This document shows positions 45,514-58,274 of a stretch of DNA of 64,000 nt, in pieces. The notes below the pieces were generated by a model, which saw only the letters and a list, made by a program, of their open reading frames with translations, was not told where the DNA came from and made no database searches. Within the stretch, counting starts at the first letter, position 1; each line of letters begins with the position of its first letter. Made by a program: the position numbers and the translations under genes. Source of the DNA: Volvox africanus (taxonomy: Eukaryota > Chlorophyta > Chlorophyceae > Chlamydomonadales > Volvocaceae); contig BSDZ01000013.1 of the NCBI GenBank assembly GCA_030268105.1, forward strand, positions 3,850,001 through 3,914,000, given 5' to 3'.

Positions 45514-48500
45514 ATGAACCTATTTCTGTTGTTTATGGTCCTAGCTTTATGTAACAGTATTAGTTCAGCAAGTCTGTCCGAGACGTCACTCGGCTCGTCA
45601 GAGGCGGTCGTCTACACGGATAAACAGTTGTTCCAGGCAATATGTTCTCAAAATACTGTAATCTGGATAAGGGCAGATTTAGACCTGCGTGAGGAAAATT
45701 GGCCCAAGGACTGCAATGCACCAGTCGTTCTTATGAACAATATGACTATCTCGGGACCATTGGATGCGCCTCTTTATTATACTGTGTCGTTTAACTTTAT
45801 GGTAAGCCGCACAGATGCGAAATCGTTTTTTCAGCTTACGATGGCCTTTAACCACCACGCTTCTAATAATACGTTACATCCCTCGCTACGTTAACAGGCA
45901 CGAAAGGTGTGCATGGTGGGCCATGTGGCGGACCTTCTTAAGAGTTGACTTGCCAGGGGATTAGAGGCGCGATCAGTGTTTAATGGGAGTTACGTAGCAC
46001 TTGATTGTCTTTGCAAGATCGCTATTACTACGGGTAGGGGAGATAGGCGAATATCTGAACGTACCGGAATCGGGCGTCTGACTGCCGTACAGTGTTCATT
46101 CCATGCGTCAGCATGACGATCACGGTTGGGCCTATCGTTTCAAGCCGCCACTGCCTCTTGGCGCAAATGAGCTTGCTCCTTTCCCTCTCTCACTCCATTC
46201 CTAATGTGCCATGTTGCGAACAGTCGTCACAATGCCGGTCCTTACGGCTCCTGTGCAGGTGGTCATTAAGCCTTATGGCGAGGTGCGGCTGCGGCACTTC
46301 ACCGCACGGAACACGCGGCGCGGTGGTGGTGGTGAGATTGACTTCATCGCCTTCAGTCCTCAGGGTATCCTGTGGACTGACGATCTAAACAAGAACCAGG
46401 TGGGGCCGGTGGCGCTTCGCGCAGGGTGCGTGAGGAGGGGTCAGGGCGATGAACTGTCAAGCGGCTGTCGAGCCGAGGCCATCTCCCAGCCACTCTTCCC
46501 AACTGTGCCGGGGACATACCGCTTACCTTAGCGGACGTGAGCGTTGCGTAGGTCGTTCTCTAGGTCTATCTAGCTGGGATTCAGCTCCCCTCTGAAACCC
46601 CCCCTCTTCCCTCTTAACGAGCAATTATTGACCCCGCGTCCCCGTCTTCCCTGCCTGTTCCCCGCCCATCGGAACTTGATTGTTGTACGGATAAGCAGAT
46701 CTCCCTCGCCCCGGGCCCCCACGGCACCGGGCTCTGTCCTGCCCAGTGTCCTTAGTCCCGCACCCCCACACCCACCTCTGATCCCCGCCCCTGGGGCTTC
46801 CATGGCACTTTGCGCGTTCTGCCCCCCCTTCCCCCAACACACACACACCGCATCCAAAGGCATATTTTGTCATTACTTTGTACTTTGCCTTATCCCTGCC
46901 AACATCCCAACCCCACAAACGGAGATCATCTGTCTTCACTCCGACCCCAGCAAGTTGATTGTGCTGCCGCTGCCAGTCAATTTCACCGAGTTTGCAAACA
47001 AGTCCCAGTCGGTGAAGCTGTGGGACTCCTACTGCACGCAGCGCCAGTGCTGGAATGTGAGGGAAGCCGGGTGTCGATCGTGTTGACTGTGGGTGTGTAG
47101 GAGTGTATATGTTGGTCCATGTAATTTTGCAGATGTCCAAAAGTAAGGGTTATGAAGGCGTATGGAAGCGGGCTTGCTTAACCCTATACGGCAGTCCGAA
47201 TATATGGGCTGTTTCAGTCTCGTAAGCGGACGAATTCCTCTTTCCGGGCGTCTGCGCGACCCCAGGAGGTCCTCCACTACGACCAGTTCTTCACGGACGT
47301 CAACGTCGGCTCGGACTCAGAAACTGGCGGCTACGTGATGGCCAAAAACAACGCCTCCAAGACCTGCGATCAGTTTGTGACCAATGAATGTCTTCAGGCG
47401 AAAGGGGGAGATGCGTGTATGGCCGCTGTCATCAACGACTTCCTCAGCAATCTGCCGGTGGGTCGGCTGCGAGACAGAGCCCTACAAAGCCGCGAATCAT
47501 TATTGAGGTCAAACAACGGCTGGGGGAGGAGGGAGGGAGGGAGGGATTAGGGAGGGAGGGGAGAAGGGCGAGGACAAGTAAGCGAATCCTGGTAGGTGCC
47601 GGTGCTGAAGAAACAAGGATTAACCATGAAGGTCGAGGAAGGGATGTGAGAGAGAGAGGTATCATGAAGTTAACTCCGAGTAACATGATAAATGGCTGAA
47701 ATGCAATTAGTTCCTCATGTACTTCTTAATGCTCTTGGCCTTTGTCTGCACATGCCTCTGGAGCACACGAGCGCAAGGGCGGTCCTGTGATGAAGCACTG
47801 ATCAGCGCCACTGAGTCGTCTTTACGGCTCTACCCGTCTCCTGTGATTTCTTTTTGCTGTGCGACGGTGCGTATTTTACGACACCCTGGGTTACACGCGC
47901 ATAAACCCTGACGTCAGGCTGTCGACGAGGGCGGCGTCAACCGGCTGGCGATAGTGCTGCCCGCGGCACTGGGGGGTGAGCTGCGGGGAAGGGTTCTTCA
48001 GGAGGGAAGGGGGGGAGGCGAAAGCAGGCTAAAGGGGAAGGGTTTAGGGGGAATAAAAAATGACCAGTATATTCGACGTCGTAAATTTAGAGGCCGTGTC
48101 TACCGGCTGAGGACGGGGGCCAACGAGACCCTGGATGGATGGACGGTCCAAAGATTCACGACAGCTCCTTCGGTAGGTGCATTTCGCAGGAAGCCTAATG
48201 GACGCGGGGTTCGCTTGTCTGAAACGCCCCCCATAAAGAGACACGTCGGGAAGGAGTCCTTGGGGTGCTGGTGAAGCTTCCCCTGGTCTTTTTGTCGGGC
48301 CCTAGGTCGCTGAAATGTGTATCCTCTGTTTCCCACCTCTGCTGCAAATGCCACCACAGCTTTCAAACTCCCCGCCTTTGCTGCTAGCAAGGTGCCGAGA
48401 TACCAAAACCCACGTGCGTGTAGCCCTAAGCAACACCGAGTAACGCTGTAGCGCGAGTTTTAATGGAAGGGGGGCTTCCCCGCCAGCCCTCACGTCTTGC

Positions 48501-51500
48501 TTCTCCGAGCGTCAAGCAAGCCATGCAATCGAATGCAAACGAAAGTGAGGAGAGTGCCGCCGTCCAGGGAAGAGTCTACAGCTTCCCGTCAAATGAGAAA
48601 CGTATCGCATTCGCAGGTAGCATATTGCTGGTGGCGGCTGTTGCTGGCATCGCGTTCCTGGCCTACCGACGACGACAACAGCGTCGCGCTCAGCAATCTG
48701 CTGCTGCCACCGCCCCGGAACAGCTGTGGGGCAAGGAGGTGGAGCTGGAGTTCAGTGGCGGCGCGGCAGGTGGCACGGACTCACTACCAACGGAAGTAGC
48801 CTACCTCCCCACTGGCAGCAATGATGTCTGGAGTCGCAGTAGCAAAGACACCGTCAGGTAGGGTGGGGTGGGGTTGCGGTGGAAACACATTGTAGCCCAC
48901 TAAACGACATCGCTGTACGATAGCTAACCTGTAGCATGGACCATGTGGACGTGAGTGACAATGGCGATGTGTTCCACCGTGTCCACTCCTCTACTCCAGT
49001 CCCCCACTCCTCCACTCCACTCCTCTACTCCTCTACTCCTCTACTCCAGTCCCCCACTCCTCCACTCCTCCAGTTCTCGGCAGCTCCCTGCGCCTGATCT
49101 CTGTTTGTTTGTGACTGCCTTGGCCCCCCATCTTCACAACTACAACCACGCCGATTCATCATCCCACCTCCTTTCTGTCCTCACGCTCATTCAGGCCCTT
49201 GCACCACCCCATCATTCCACCCTCTTCCCTCTCTTCTCCCAACCCACCCTTTTAGCGGCAGCAAAAACACTGAGGACCCGGACGCCGTCGGCGGTCAGGT
49301 GGCGGTGGTGTTCAGACCCGAAAGCGGCACTGTGGGTGTTCGGGCCGGCGGTCAGGACCGGTGTCCCGATGCGTATGGACGGGGCACTTCGAACAGCTTT
49401 AGGTAAGCACCCGATTTTGTCTGTGTCGGTGTGTGTCGGTGTGTGTGCGGGCTTCTACTATGGAAACTGAGCGGGTGCACGTATGTGCATGTTTGTTGGC
49501 CTAAAGTTTAAATGGGGCATCAGAGTGCTTCTGCCTCCCCCTCGTTCATGTCTGATGCCTCCCTCCCGCTCTCCCTCCCCCTCCAACATGACCAACCCTT
49601 TTCCTTCGCCTTCAATATCCACCCACATGCAGCTCCTCTTGCGCCTCGTGACGCGGGCAGTCACAGCTCTGAGGTTGCGCTCTCTGCGCCCTGGGTCCCT
49701 ATGCCCTACCCACTTCTGAACCCCTGCTCGTTCACCCTCGTCCTGCGCCGTCCCCACTGTATAAAAGCATGCATTTACATATGTACACAAATCCATAGAG
49801 ACACAGCTTCCAATTTCGTAGACATGGGTCCGCTTCGTTTCATGACCCTCCCCTCCCTCCCCTCCCTCCCCTCCCTCCCCTCCCTCCCCTCCCTCCCCTC
49901 CCTCCCCTCCCTCCCCTCCCTCCCCTCCCTCCCCTCCCTCCCCTCCCTCCCCTCCCTCCCCTCCCTCCCCTCCCTCCCCTCCCTCCCCTCCCTCCCCTCC
50001 CTCCCCTCCCTCCCCTCCCTCCCCTCCCTCCCCTCCCTTCCCTGGCTCTCACACACTTTCCCTTCCCCTCCCCTGGCCCTCACATAATCTCCCTGGCTCT
50101 CGCCGCCACCCCGGGTTTCGGCCCCAAATCCGCTTCCACCCACTAGATTTGAAACGGAAGACGATATGGGGCGCTGCCTTTTGGGACCTCGCCGCAATGC
50201 CCTTGGCTTATCCGGCTCCGTCCACCCCAGTTCCGGGCTCTCGGGTGGTTTCGGAGCCGCGTTGGTTGAGGGTATCATGGACGACGGTTCTGTGTGCACC
50301 ATCTCTGTCGGTGGGAACGAAGGCTCTTCTGTGTGTGTGCCTGCGTTGCTGTACGTTCTCAGAATGCGTATGCATTACCGCAGTATATACCCAGTAAGGG
50401 GGTCCAGCCCGGCGGAAGAGCTAGTGGGCTGTATGGCGGGGGCCCGCCCCGAAAAGAATGCAAGCCTTGGTGGGCCTGTGTGGGGAAGGCACAGGCCGTC
50501 TGGGATCTAGGCGTCGTCCTGGAGGATGGAGTGGGAGTGCTTGGGAATGGAGTGGGAGCACTTGTAACATTCACGGCTGCTACGGTCGTTAAAGATGCCT
50601 AGGTTACGTGAGAGCTTGCGGTTGCGGGTTTGGGTGTACCTAGTTCGTTACAAAGTTTGATGTGTTCATTGACGAACCCGTCTTTTGCTTCTGCTGCTCC
50701 GTTCTTTTCGTTTTCGCCGCTGGCATCGTCGCAACGTTGGCTGCTGCTGCTGCTGCTGCCCCTAGGCCCACCCCTCGGCCAGGGCTCCTACGGGATCGTG
50801 TTCAAAGGTGCGCCGACGGGGTTCCCGCGATCTGGCGTCTTGGGATCCGTGTGCAGCTGCTGAGGCCGACGAGGCCGCAGCGGTGCATGGCATGACCTGG
50901 CATTGGAGGCATATTCTTTACAAACTATAATGTCGTACATCCGTGATTCTACGGCGCCTTTCCTGCTCTCACGCTATCCTCCAGCCTGCCTGGTTTCCTT
51001 GCTCCGAAACCCCCTGGGCGTTTAGCTCTACATCACGCAAGCTACTCCCGGCCGGCTCCATTTCCTCCGAAGCGGCGCGTCCCCGTGCCTCTATCCCGGC
51101 ATCTGCCGCTCCACCCGGGCCCCCATCCACTTGAAGCTCCTTGTATAATCCGCCGACCGATCCTCCCTCCACCATTGACCCTCTGCCCCTCTCCACTTTG
51201 CGCCGGAGCCCCCTGCAGGTACTTGGCAGGACAAGCCTGTGGCCGTAAAGCTCATTCTGTGTGAACACAACTGCAGCGAGCAGGTGAGGCAAGAGTGGGT
51301 CGGGTTGTGTGTGTGTGTGTTTTCTGTGCGTGTGGATTAAGAGAGTTTGGAAGGCAATTAATGGTGGTGGATTTAGGAGGGGGCAGTCACGTGGAGCAAG
51401 AAAGTTTCTCGGGCGACATGAGGGGCAGGGGCAGGAGCAGGAGCAGGAGCAGCGGCAGGGGCAGGGGCAGGGGCAGGGGTTCGTGCCCCGTAACAGCACT

Positions 51501-54500
51501 ACCCGGTCTCATACATCCGACTCCCCCTCCTGACCACCAGAAGGGCTTCTGGTTCTATTGCATTGCACACGACGCACGAGACGCGCTACGTCAGAGTTGG
51601 TGAAATAGGGCGTGACGGGACGAGATGGACACAAATGAGCTGCCGCTTCCACTGGTCTGCACTCCCATTAGGGCTAGGGGTTTAGGGGTGTTTTCCCAGC
51701 AGCAGCAGCAGCAGCAGCAGCAGCTTGGCCACCCCATTCAACTCGCTTGCTCATAAACGGGCCCGGGCCGGAACGGCTTGCATCTTATTCCTGAAGGACG
51801 TGCAACCCGGTGGCTAGGCCCCAGCGCCGCGTCCAGCCGCACCTCCCGAAACGACTCCCTGCCCCGGGTGCCCCACTCGCTGGCCCAGGTGGCCACCGAG
51901 GTGCGGCTCATGACCTCCGCTGCTTGTCACCATCCCAACTTGCTGAGGGCGTTCACATACACCACAAGGGCCAAGGTCCTCACCAAACAGCCGGTAAGAT
52001 GTCTGTGTATGTGGGCGAGGAGGAGGGGGAGAGGGAGGGGGATTACTTGTGCACTTTCGTTCACTCCGTATCTTAGAACTCCACTTCGCTTCCCTTGTTG
52101 TCCTCCTTCCTCCGTGTAAGGCCTTTAGATTCACATCGTGTTCTTTACAGCGATTATTCAGGCCCTGCCATCTTAACCCCCCAACACCTCGTTTACTTTC
52201 GCTGTCCTCCTTCCAACCCCTTGATCGGTCCATCACCTCCGCCGCCTTTCCTCTCCTCACCGTACCCAACTCTCAGGCCGGTCAGGCGCTCCAATCCACA
52301 ATATCCTCTCTGATGAACTCATCCAGTCGCCGAAGAGACCCCCACACCAACCCCGGGACAGACCAGCAGATGATGGGGGCGTCGGGAGCGGACAGCGGAA
52401 AGTGAGTGGGTGCCGAAAATGTGGCGGGCAAGGCCTGGGTAGTTTGAGGATCCGGGGACGGGTGGGTTAGTTGAAGCGGTTGAAGCGGTTGGCCCCTGGC
52501 GGCAAAGAAGCAGCGGGGTGTGTCCCCTTAACGGCAATGCCAAGGGAGCGGGGAGGTTTTGAAAGGGCAGGTCTCTCGGGACGGCTGGCGCGGGTGGGGA
52601 TGGACCATATGGGGTGGTGGGTGTTGAAAACAGAGTAGGGGGCCAGGAGGGATGGTTGAACACGCACGTAGGAAGGGTATACGAGAGGTACGACTGACAG
52701 CCTGGCGGACGAACCGGTGACCGATTCGCTCTCTCTGTGTTGGTACCATGAGTGGTGTGCGGGATGAGGAATGTGCACGTGCGTAAGCACAGCAAGTACA
52801 TGAAGGGGCAGGTGACTCAGACGCCAGCCCAGTGCGGGCAGGTCCCCCCCCGCTCCCCCTCCTCGGGGGGGCCTCGTCTTTCCCCACCCCAACCCCCATC
52901 CCACCCCAACCCCCACTCCAATCCCATACACACGCACACACCGCTGGCACTTTTTGAGCTGCTAATCCGCGTCATGGCATCCCATATTCCGCGGCTTGCC
53001 TAGTCTGTATGTTTGCATTTGCACACACGGCATCTTGCAAGCTGCACCCTGACCCCCCGCCCGCGGCTCCGACAGCGGCTCGAAGCCGGAGTTGGCGAAA
53101 ACGTGGATCGTATCCGAGGTGAGCTGGTGTGCGAAGAGAGAGTATGTGTGTGTTTATGTGGGGGTATGTGTGTTTATGTAGGTTGGCCTGCCTTGTCTCT
53201 CGTCACATGCATCTGATCGATAAATGCCATGTCATATGGTGTTAGAGAGGCATATACCGACGCACCAGTAGCGCGGAGCAAGGACTGGTTAGGGCTGGAT
53301 AGGTCGACGGAGATAGGAGCGAGCGGGTGGAAGGGTGGAAGGGTAATAGGGGACGGGATTTGAAACTGGGCACCCCACCAATACCACAACCATGTTGAAG
53401 GACACCCCCACACCCCGTTGTATTTATGTTTTACTGCGGTAATCGTACGGTCCTTGCTGTTCACGGGATGTCATTCCTACTGTGGATGGTGCCCGGGCGG
53501 TCGGTCAGGATTTTGGGCAGTCTCTCTTTAAGCCCTCCTACCATCTGTCCCCTGACGCAGTACTGCGACCTAGGCGCCTTGGCGCCCCATGTGCACGGAG
53601 CCAAGCGCTTTCTGTTCCCCCCGGACACCATCACCACTGCCGCTCCGGGACCAGCCAGTGGTGCAGTCGGCGAGGGGGCCGCCGGGTTAGGGCTGTTGCG
53701 GCGGCCCCGTATGTCGCTGATTTTGTCCGTGTTGCGGGATATCGCAGCGGGGATGAAGCACCTGCACGCCCTCAACATCGTGCATGGAGGTGAGAGCTTA
53801 GGGTCTGTGGCCTGGGATCCTGGGCAATGGCGGGTACAGGGAGCGTAACGTAAAGCGTAAGATAGCGGAAAGTCGTCTGATTGAAAGAAGCTTAAACGTA
53901 CTCTGCTCCTGTGTTAATGAACGTTGCCACCAAAGCTATATGGAACACAGTGTGGCAAAGCGCATCGATTGGCTCGCCGAAGCGATCTCTCGCATATTCT
54001 TTGTGTGCAGATTTAAAGATGGCCAATGTATTGATGTCCTCCCGGCAACCGGAGGTTGTCGGCAAAGCTATCGGCTCATCGTCTGCGGGTTCCGGAGCTG
54101 GGCCCTGCCAGGTAGCAGTGGGGTCGAGGGGCAGATGGGGACTGAGCTCCCGAGGGGTGAAAAAGGGCCAGACAGATCGTCAGGTTGAGATAGGAGTATG
54201 CAATGGGGGGCCTGGAGCTGGGGCCTGGAGCAGGCTGGATGGGGTGGGCGGTAATGGATCTAGAATAGGGGTATGGAAGTCACCTCTTTGCATGCGTGGT
54301 TTTGAGCACTCTGAAGGTTGTGGCTTGTGGACCGTAGCCGCAGGCGAGGGGGGCTTGATTTTGGGCGACTGGGGCGCCGAGCTCTCCCAAAAGGGTATTC
54401 CCGCCTTGGAATCAAGGGGTGGAGCCGCAATGTTGTAAGCTAGCGCTGGACTCTATAGTCAGGTCCGCTAAAGATGATGGCCTTACCGCCTGGAAGAGGG

Positions 54501-57500
54501 GTGAGGGCATAACGCGGCATTCGGCACGGAAGTGACTGGCCCCTTTCTTCATAACCCCGGTGCGGTCGCGTGCCGGGGCCCCTGCCTTCCAACCCGCATG
54601 CCCCCGTGTTTAGGGTATACCGGGCAGCAATAGCGAGCCTGGCAGCGGTGCGGTACCCGACGCAGCCAACCCGAGTCTAAACATTTCGGGGAAGTTAGCT
54701 CAACTGCCTCCTGAGATGATAGCGAAGGTGCGTTTGGAGGTGGAGATAAAGCGGGTTTCGATCGGCACAGTGGCAGGGAGGATCCAGCAGGCCTTGTGGC
54801 AACGCGGTTGAAGGCGTGGCGCCTACTTACATGTGGATGGGGGTTTCGTGACACCGTATGCTAGTACGAGGGGAGTACGAGGGGAGCGATGGGAGGGGGG
54901 AGAAACTGCTTTCTTGACGCAATGTCCCCCACTCTACAGCTGCTGCCTGCCGTGTCCTCCCTCCGGACCCCTGGCGGTGGGCGGCGGACATGGGTGGGCG
55001 CCTGCCAGCTGCCCCATCCGCCCAGCCACCCGCCCACCGCGGCGGAGCTGATTCAGTCTGCGCTCCGCCATTCACTGACTTGCCCGTCTGCCTTGACTGC
55101 TTGACTGCTTGACTGCTGGCCGACGTATGCAATTTGCAACAACTTCCTGCCGTGCTGGCGCTGCTGCTGCACAACCACAATCGCCGCCGTCACCATTTTT
55201 ATCACCACCTCCGTGCCACGGTCACATCTTCACATCTCCGGCGGACGCTGTTGCCAACACCGCCGTTACTTCACTGCACCGCCGGGACTGCCTTCGTGTG
55301 TCACCACCTTGTCTTGCCATCATCCCGTTGCTGCTGTGAAGGTCGCGGACTTCGGCCTCAGGTGCGCAGGAGAAAGAGACTGCCTCACCCCCCCTCCGGG
55401 GACGAGGGAATCTGGGTAGTGGGCTTGTGAACGAAGTTGCCCAGGGCGGTGGGCGGTGGGCGGTGGCGGGTGCGGCTCCGAACCGGGAGCCGGATTGAGA
55501 CTGGGTTAAGAGGAATGACTTTTCCAGGTTTCCAGATCTTGAAGGCGCCTCCAGGGGGGGCTGCCTGGCTGGTTCTGGCGAGTCGCATCCTGTCGTGTGT
55601 GTGTGTGTTTGTGTGTGCTTTCGCGCGTGTTCGTTCTCTGTTACAGTCTAGTGTCATGGACAGACCCCACCGGAATGCTGCTTCCACTTTCCCGTTGTTG
55701 CTCAGACTCCCGTCTATCCGGAGCTGCAGCTCATGACGATTATTCCTGCCCCTACGACTCCTGCTAACTTGCGCCTTCGTGGCGCAACCGCCTTTTGCTC
55801 CGCCGAACGATATTCGCATTTGCGTTGCCAGTCGATGTCTCCAGGAGGGCCAAACACACCACTCCACGAAGACTGTGGGCACAGTCACCCACATGCCACC
55901 GGTGAGGCGGGCGCGTCTCCGGAAGCAGGGTAGAGGGTAGGGACGGCGGCAGGGCGTTTTGACGAAAGCACTTCGTTTCCCAACCTACACGCATAGGCAT
56001 GCGATACGGAGGTGGTTGGTGCGCGTCCAGCTGGGGCTGTGGAGTGCATGCATGTGAGGTGTGGAGAGAGGAGGGCAGGTGGAAGCGGGCGTTGCTCAGT
56101 GAAGCCCAGTATAAAATGCCACTGAACCTGGGGCCTGGTGGTCAATCAGCCTACGAGGTCATCCATCTCCCGGACCCGTAGCCAACGCCCGTGTTTTCCT
56201 GTGCTTTCAGGAACTCCTTCGTAGCGGTAAACTGACGCTCGGAGGTGACGTGTACAGGTGGGGCGGTGGAGAGTCTTGCGCCAGGCCTGGCCCATGGGTC
56301 GTTGTGTGCTTTTGTCTGGAGGCGTCGCAAGCTGTTGTCTTCTGGTATCGCGCAACACGCCACAGGACAGTTATCAGGCTTACAGTAATGTTTTTTGGAG
56401 GCCATGATTTTACTGCTCCATTGCTCCCCTGTATCCTATCCTGCTCCATTGCTCCCCTGTATCCTATTGTCCCTGGTCTAGCTCCTTGCCTAGCTCCTAG
56501 GCCACTTACCAGTGTCCTTTCCCAACATTCGCGTCCCTGCCCTCTCTTGCTCGTAACCGCAGCTTCGGCATCGTTATGTGGGAGCTGCTGACCGGTTCCG
56601 TGCCATACAGGGTGAGTACATCATAAGACCGCTCGCTCACACGCGGCCACTTCACATCACTTCACCACAGGCCGTCCTCATTCCCCAGGGCGGCGGCAGC
56701 GATCCTAATCATTCGTTTCCAGCCGCTGCCGGTTGTTCTTGTGAGGATGGAAAACGCCCTCTCCCTCTCCCTCGCGATATTACTTCTTTCATCTTTCTCA
56801 TTCTCTTATACATGTATCTGTCACCCTACTTGTTCTGGCCACTCGTGTTTCTTAACCCCTTTGTGGCCGGTCACAAGTGAAACCTCATTTCAGTTTGTAC
56901 CGCTGTTGTCAACACCGAAAACAGGGCCTTATGTATGGTGAAGTGGTCGAGCGCGTGGTGGTCAGCCACCGGCGGCCCGAATTTCCCGGACATACGCCCC
57001 ATGAGTACAGGTGGGTTCGCGCTTACATGGCTCAAAACGTCTTTTTCCGACTTAACAAGTGGGTTGTGCGGGAGACTGCATTTCAAGCGATAAAGCATAT
57101 ATGGGGCATCCAAAGAGTTGAGGTGTGGGGGACAGCATCCTCCACTGGATACCCTTTGGCGCGTATCAAATAATGTTCAACGACGACTTGAAGAAGATTG
57201 ACTCGATCCCCAGAGTCGTGTTGCCGCGTCCTCCACGCGGAATGCAATGGCGTGGTAGCGCGGGCCGCGTCCATGGCCTAGGACATTGAGCGAAACGCGC
57301 CATGGGCGATACCACCATGAGTCCTTGAAACCTAACGTGGCTTTGAGCCCAGTCAACTCGCAGCCCTCCTTGTGAAAAGGAAAAGGGATGCCTGACGTGA
57401 GGCCGTGAGGCCGCTGCCCGGTTGCGTTGGGTGACATGAAATCGGCTGCTGGGACTATCTCCGCAGGTCACTGGCGGAGCGCTGCTGGGCGGCAGATTCA

Positions 57501-57746
57501 GCCGCTCGTCCAACATTTGCATCCGTGCTGGCGGAGTTGGAAGCCATGTTGGCGGCGGCAGCCAGATTACAGGCGGAGAGCGATATGTTATACGCAGCGA
57601 TGCTGTTGCCGTCGACGGCCACGGCCACGGCCGGAGCTGCCGCGGTGGATAATTCGGCCACTCCTGGTGACTCCGCTGTCGCAACAGTCAGGGACAGTGC
57701 CGCAATCTCCGCCTCCTCCTTCACTACCCATGGCTTATCTCGGTGA
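45514..57746 (+). CDS. Receptor-like TKL-family protein kinase, single-pass membrane protein (~930 aa)
   Basis: Exons read by eye: 45514-45801, 46259-46399, 46925-47056, 47266-47457, 47918-47975, 48521-48857, 49256-49402, 50147-~50271, ~50767-50807, 51219-51283, 51889-51993, 52277-52401, 53076-53118, 53561-53789, 54011-54111, 54614-54727, 55342-55361, 55832-55901, 56211-56257, 56563-56611, 56925-57010, 57467-57746. An N-terminal signal peptide (MNLFLLFMVLALCNSISS) leads an ectodomain with N-glycosylation sites and Cys residues. One membrane helix follows (AGSILLVAAVAGIAFLAYRR, near 48620), with a basic stop-transfer. The kinase domain is complete: LGQGSYGIVFKG, KPVAVKLI lysine, helix-C Glu in VATEVRLM, catalytic loop HGDLKMANVLM, VADFGLS, THMPPELL, DVYSFGIVMWELLTG and the ARPTF arginine. 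Gly replaces Arg of HRD, as is common in TKL kinases, so activity is expected. Uncertain points: joins at 47975/48521 and 50271/50767. Ligand unknown. Confidence 0.88.
48962..49080 (+). repeat. CT-rich degenerate tandem repeats
   Basis: Repeated CTACTCCTCTACTCC and CCCCCACTCCTCCACTCC units in the kinase intron between 48857 and 49256. Confidence 0.75.
49848..50040 (+). repeat. 9-bp minisatellite, about 20 copies, in a kinase intron
   Basis: An almost pure array of CCCTCCCTC with unit length 9, ending in a slightly altered CCCTTCCC. It lies in the intron between exons ending 49402 and starting 50147. The minus strand is a run of GGGAGGGAG units, a sequence class that can form G-quadruplexes; the plus strand is a pure polypyrimidine tract. 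Confidence 0.95.
51697..51727 (+). repeat. CAG microsatellite in a kinase intron
   Basis: About nine consecutive CAG units after TTTTCCCAG. Intronic in the best kinase model, because the exon resumes in phase at 51889. Confidence 0.8.
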
Positions 57747-58269
57747 CCGTGCTTGCAGCTGCTGCTGACACAGATGTCAAGACACCGCAGCTGCCAGTCT
57801 GAGAGTGACTGAAAAAGCGTGGGTAGGCGCACTTCAGGGCGGCCAGGGGCGAAACAGGGAGGACGACGGAAAATGTTGGGTGTGTCTTCCCCATCCAGGC
57901 CGTGGTGTACTTCTTCGTCGGCAGGGAGGGAGGTTTAAACGCGGTGGGAGCAAGATGATGGTTATGTTATGTACGGGAGGGGAGTTTTGACCGGGCCATG
58001 CCAAGCCCAGACGCCAGGCATCCGATTGGTCCGTTCACGAGCCATTAGTTAACTAATAAGGTTTTCGATTGCGAATTTACGTCTTATGCGGTGCGAGTTG
58101 CTGCGTTAGGCGTCTTGAGGGTAGTGTGGATACATTTCACCTTCGCGATGTGTCCATCTTTCGTTGACCATGTACGATTCCCCGGACGAGGCCCTAGCTT
58201 TTGTTCCTAGGCAAGGATGTTGGGGCGTTCTCTTCCACATGCGGAGATCTGGGGAGTGAAGATGATGGT

Positions 58270-58274
58270 TGTAA
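58270..58274 (+). terminator. TGTAA, possible poly(A) signal for the kinase gene
   Basis: First TGTAA seen downstream of the kinase stop codon, about 525 bases away. Confidence 0.4.

Noticed and set aside
48935..48950. Possible 16-base kinase micro-exon (MDHVD)
   Set aside because: It would change the phase so that the next clear exon (49256-49402) no longer joins. The direct join from 48857 works without it.
49775..50302. Minus-strand ORF of GRE/GREG repeats and plus-strand SLP repeats
   Set aside because: Both are translations of the 9-bp minisatellite, whose unit length is a multiple of three and keeps every frame open. It lies in a kinase intron.
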